Assembly: GCF_902489365.1 (NCBI RefSeq)
Contig: NZ_CABTZR010000115.1
Span: 1-5,444 of the forward strand
Direction: 5' to 3'
Origin: an uncultured Corynebacterium sp.
GTDB taxonomy: Bacteria; Actinomycetota; Actinomycetes; Mycobacteriales; Mycobacteriaceae
DNA length: 5,444 nucleotides
In this document: positions 5,288 through 5,444 of the stretch, piece after piece
How the letters are laid out: each line of letters opens with the position of its first letter
Numbering within the stretch: the first letter of the stretch is position 1
Program-made: the position numbers and the translations under genes
Notes under the pieces: generated by a model
The model's database searches: none
What the model was told of the DNA's origin: nothing
Seen by the model: only the letters and a program-made list of their open reading frames with translations

Positions 5288-5444
5288 CTAGCTCTTCACG
5301 AGCTTCCGAATGGCCCGCATGGCCTCCTCTAGCTTCTCTGTGGCTACTTGCCCGTCCTCGGCGGCTGCTCCCGCCACGCAGTGCTCTATGTGGTCTTCTA
5401 GCAGCGCTAGGGAGACGTTCTCGAGCGCTGAGGTGACCGCGGAA
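5288..5444 (-). CDS. CsoR-family metal-sensing repressor, C-terminal 51 aa (5' end outside window)
   Basis: The frame runs from the right edge (first whole codon TCC at 5443-5441) to TAG at 5290-5288 and has no start inside the window. The fragment begins SAVTSALENVSLALLEDHIEHC and ends AIRKLVKS, the typical second half of CsoR/DUF156 proteins, which are small helical tetramers that release DNA on binding metal. HIEHC (fragment residues 18-22) supplies the His-x3-Cys pair equivalent to H61 and C65 of Mycobacterium tuberculosis CsoR. That points to a copper sensor rather than RcnR or FrmR, which carry His at the second position. The first ligand Cys would lie outside the window. The likely regulon is a neighbouring copper exporter or chaperone, also outside. 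Leucine codon use is unusual: 3 of 6 are CTA. It is convergent with the tRNA-Lys gene. Confidence 0.85.
   Translation of the reverse strand, partial: SAVTSALENVSLALLEDHIEHCVAGAAAEDGQVATEKLEEAMRAIRKLVKS

Noticed and set aside
1..5444. CRISPR array, insertion sequence, toxin-antitoxin pair, riboswitch or defence island
   Set aside because: No regularly spaced repeats, terminal inverted repeats, transposase or small paired genes were found; nearly all the sequence is accounted for by core genes.

Overview
The window looks like a stretch of core chromosome from a Corynebacterium or close relative. The evidence is the moderately high GC content, the strong bias to C/G third positions in the well-expressed genes, a PhoU of the actinobacterial PhoY type, and an acetate CoA-transferase that closely resembles ActA/Cat of Corynebacterium glutamicum. 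The gene order (pstA-pstB, then phoU, a dihydrouridine synthase and actA) is, from memory, the order around cg2840-cg2844 in C. glutamicum. The species cannot be named from the sequence alone.

Layout: the left end carries the 3' half of pstA (phosphate ABC permease) and a complete pstB (ATPase), both on + and 41 bp apart. A strong hairpin lies after pstB, where it meets phoU, which is on the - strand. Upstream of phoU on the same strand is dusB (tRNA-dihydrouridine synthase), which probably starts at GTG 3377. dusB and actA are divergent and share a 177-bp intergenic region containing candidate promoters and an inverted 11-mer. actA (+, 500 aa) ends in a textbook rho-independent terminator. 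It is followed at once by a promoter, tRNA-Lys(TTT) and the tRNA's own UUCG-loop terminator. The right end holds the last 51 codons of a CsoR-type metal-sensing repressor on the - strand, cut by the window edge.

How the genes relate: PstA and PstB belong to the high-affinity phosphate importer, and PhoU normally couples that importer to PhoR-PhoB type signalling, so the left third is one functional unit even though phoU is transcribed separately. DusB modifies tRNA D-loops. ActA exchanges CoA between succinyl-CoA (or other acyl-CoAs) and acetate. These two and the tRNA are housekeeping neighbours with no visible functional link to phosphate uptake. I see no mobile element, CRISPR array, phage gene or defence gene. 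I also see no convincing undescribed system. The points most worth a second look are the paired motif between dusB and actA, the likely leaderless starts of phoU and dusB, the actA 5' leader hairpin, and the different codon use of the CsoR fragment.
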